Positions 34,742-36,938 of a stretch of 36,938 nucleotides of DNA are shown here, piece by piece. This DNA comes from Streptosporangiaceae bacterium (lineage in GTDB: Bacteria > Actinomycetota > Actinomycetes > Streptosporangiales > Streptosporangiaceae): NCBI GenBank assembly GCA_025935815.1, contig JAICUO010000006.1:1-36938 (forward strand). The letters are read 5' to 3'. Each line of letters opens with the position of its first letter. Position 1 is the stretch's first letter. Under the pieces are notes generated by a model, which saw only the letters and a list, made by a program, of their open reading frames with translations, ran no database searches and was not told the DNA's origin. Both the position numbers and the translations under genes were made by a program.

Positions 34742-35356
34742 TCAGGAAGAAGCGGGGGAGCCGAACGCCCCGCGCGTGGCGCGCCTGGCCTCAGCCGCGA
34801 TCGCCGGGAAGCTCCCTGGCGGCGGCGTCGCCATCAGCTGCAGCCCTGTCCCTCGCACCACCGCCATCAGGAAGACCCCGGCCGCCTCCGGGTCGGCGTC
34901 GGCCCGCACGGACCCGTCCGCGATCCCGGCGCGGACCCGGCCAGACAGGTAAGCGCGAAAGCTGGCGTCCTGACGGGCGAACATGGGCACCAGCACGGGA
35001 TCCCCGGCGATGGCCTCCGACCACAGCTGCAGGAACGCCCGGGCCGGCGGGGACCGGTCAATCACGTTGCGGAGGTACGCCTCCACGATGCCGCAGACCT
35101 GCTCCAGCCCGTTGCCCTCATAGGCCGGGGCCGCAAAGCGCTGCGCGTCCTCCATGACCGCCGCCAGCAGCCGCTCCCGGCTGCCGAAGTGATGACGGAC
35201 GATCCCCCGGCTATAGCCGGCGGCCTCCCCCACCTCGGCCAGCGTGACCGAGCGGGAGCCGTGCGCGGCGATCAGCGCCATCGCCGCGGCCAGCACGCGC
35301 CGTTCGGTCTCCGCGCGCCGCTCCTCCTGAGTTCGCCGAACGGCGCGATCAGCCAT
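34742..35356 (-). CDS. TetR/AcrR family transcriptional regulator
   Basis: RRTQEERRAETERRVLAAAMALIAAHGSRSVTLAEVGEAAGYSRGIVRHHFGSRERLLAAV is a TetR HTH; start taken at the internal ATG 35356. Confidence 0.9.
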   Translation of the reverse strand: MADRAVRRTQEERRAETERRVLAAAMALIAAHGSRSVTLAEVGEAAGYSRGIVRHHFGSRERLLAAVMEDAQRFAAPAYEGNGLEQVCGIVEAYLRNVIDRSPPARAFLQLWSEAIAGDPVLVPMFARQDASFRAYLSGRVRAGIADGSVRADADPEAAGVFLMAVVRGTGLQLMATPPPGSFPAIAAEARRATRGAFGSPASS

Positions 35357-35499
35357 ACCTTGCCCTCCCAAGCAGACATCGACAGCCAGAACGTAGTGTG
35401 GCACCCCGCACGCCGTTGCGGCTGCCCAGATGCAGGACCGGGCTTGGCGGCGGGTTACTACGGCGGCGGGCTGCGCGGCCAGAATGCGGACGTGGCCGA

Positions 35500-35696
35500 G
35501 GGCTACGCCAAAGTCATCGTCATCGAGGTCGTGAAGTTCGCCGACCCAGGCGGTCGCGGCGGGGTCGAGTTCGGTGTCCTGGGCGCGGAGTTCCTCCCAC
35601 TGCAGGAGGCGGGCGAGGCGGGGGTGGGACGCGTGGTAGTCGTACAGTGCGGCGGCGAAGGGGCCGATGTCGCGCAGCGATTCCTCGGTCAGGGGG
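35500..35696 (-). pseudogene. TetR-family regulator ligand-domain remnant
   Basis: Minus reading LTEESLRDIGPFAAALYDYHASHPRLARLLQWEELRAQDTELDPAATAWVGEL resembles the post-HTH region of TetR proteins (YDYHxxHPxLxRLLxWE); no start codon or HTH. Confidence 0.45.
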
Positions 35697-35740
35697 GACG
35701 GCGGCGGCGAGTTTTTCCAGTTCGTACGGGACGCGGCAGA

Positions 35741-36745
35741 TTACCTCAGTCGCAGCAGCGGTTCCCCTGGCTGATCCGCGAGCTCGCGAGAGTGGCGCCG
35801 GTAGCGGCCGGGGGGCTGGCCGTGGTGCCGGGTGAACGCGCGGGAGAAGGAGTATTCCGAGCCGTAGCCGGCTCGCCCGGCCACCACGGCGATGGGCTCG
35901 TCGGTGTCGCGGAGCCATCGCGCCGCCAGGCTCAGCCGCCACCAGGTGAGGTAGGCGAGCGGCGCTTGGCCGACCAGGCGGCTGAAGCGCCTGACGAACG
36001 CCGCCCGGGACATGGCGGCCTCGGCGGCGAGCGACTCCGTGGTCCAGGGGCGGTCCGGATGGGCGTGCAGCCTGGCGAGCGCGGTGGCGATCTGGCGGTC
36101 GCGGAGCGCGCCCAGCCAGGACGCGCCCGGATGCTGGTCAGTCGCGAGCCACGCCCGCAGGATGTGGACGAACAGGATGTCGGCCAGGTGCGAGACGACA
36201 GTGTCGGACCCAGCTCGCGGCCGGGTTAGCTCGGTGGCGAGCATGTGCACGACCGTGGCGAGCTCATCGGCTCCGGTGCCGGGGGCGCCGGGTATGTGCA
36301 GCAGCGGCGGCAGCAGCGACAGCACGGGATGGGCCTTGTCGTGCTCGAAGGTGAATTCTCCGTGGATCAGGTGCACGGCGGGGCCGCTGCCGCCCAGGTC
36401 CACGGTGCCGTCCTCGCCCCGCGGGTGCTCGGCCAGCACTTCCCGTGCGGGCATCGCGCGGCCGTTGCGGGAACTGGTGAGTGCGGCGGCGGACCCGCTC
36501 GGCAGCAGCAGGACGTCCCCCTGGACAAGCTGGATGGGGGGGTGGCCCGCCGCGCGCAGCCAGCAGCTGCCCTGGGCGACGATGAGGAAGGCGCAGTCGT
36601 CGATGCTGTCGGTGGCCAGCCCCCAGCTGCCCCGAGCCCGCAGCTGCATCGCCACCATCCCGGTAACCCGGTTAGCGGTGAGGACATTACTCAATGCGTC
36701 CACGACGAAAGCATATGTGCGGCTCGGTGGGTTCAGGCAGCACAT
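35741..36745 (-). CDS. AraC family transcriptional regulator (cupin sensor + AraC HTH)
   Basis: C-terminal RDRQIATALARLHAHPDRPWTTESLAAEAAMSRAAFVRRFSRLVGQAPLAYLTWWRLSLAARWLRDTDEPIAVVAGRAGYGSEYSFSRAFTRHHGQPPGRYR; N-terminal cupin-like region. Start may be internal. Confidence 0.88.
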   Translation of the reverse strand: MCCLNPPSRTYAFVVDALSNVLTANRVTGMVAMQLRARGSWGLATDSIDDCAFLIVAQGSCWLRAAGHPPIQLVQGDVLLLPSGSAAALTSSRNGRAMPAREVLAEHPRGEDGTVDLGGSGPAVHLIHGEFTFEHDKAHPVLSLLPPLLHIPGAPGTGADELATVVHMLATELTRPRAGSDTVVSHLADILFVHILRAWLATDQHPGASWLGALRDRQIATALARLHAHPDRPWTTESLAAEAAMSRAAFVRRFSRLVGQAPLAYLTWWRLSLAARWLRDTDEPIAVVAGRAGYGSEYSFSRAFTRHHGQPPGRYRRHSRELADQPGEPLLRLR

Positions 36746-36938
36746 CGAGCCGATCGGTTAAAAAATAGAGCTGACATGTCATTTTCCGTATCAACCTCAA
36801 GCCGTAAGGTTCAAGTTAGCTATCTAACTGAGCAGTAGTGGCCTCGGCTGAGAGGCGGAAGAATTGCCATCAGATCAGTACGTGGCCGCGGGGCAGTCAA
36901 CGGGGCTGCGCACGCGGCTGGGCATGGCCAGCAAGACC

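Noticed and set aside
36814-36829. AGTTAG-CTAT-CTAACT inverted repeat upstream of the AraC gene
   Set aside because: Short arms; possible operator but no partner evidence in the window.
1-36938. CRISPR arrays, tRNA or rRNA genes, complete IS elements
   Set aside because: No regularly spaced repeats, cloverleaf/T-loop signatures or intact transposases noticed on either strand.

Overview
High-GC actinobacterial window. Its core is a ~22.8-kb accessory island (about 8794-31571) with two divergent arms separated by a ~0.9-kb regulatory gap (22290-23206). Left arm (minus strand, read from the gap outward): GrpE-like, Hsp70, multi-domain Fn3-like protein, zinc-ribbon TRAFAC-type GTPase, GTPase-associated (GAP1-like) protein, membrane/zinc-ribbon second GTPase, an untracked 41-aa single-TM microprotein, second Hsp70, vWA protein, membrane-anchored PD-(D/E)XK-like protein. 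Right arm (plus strand): second GrpE-like, TPR-CHAT protease, third Hsp70, Xre/MbcA/ParS-like antitoxin, RES-domain toxin-like protein, Rossmann/amidotransferase-like protein. The last gene of the right arm and the vWA gene of the left arm share an unusual ~30-aa N-terminal motif (WxRRxFxAPGLTQxPxGPxLxKL) although their downstream domains look unrelated; this is my best candidate for something undescribed. Flanking DNA has two tandem sulfotransferases, two SARP-family regulators with a divergent signal-peptide-like small ORF and a 48-nt imperfect direct repeat, gene debris (serine recombinase, LysX-like ATP-grasp, TetR), fbiB (F420), a TetR/hydrolase pair with a perfect 26-bp palindromic operator, and an AraC regulator. 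All family calls are by eye from motifs; no searches were run.
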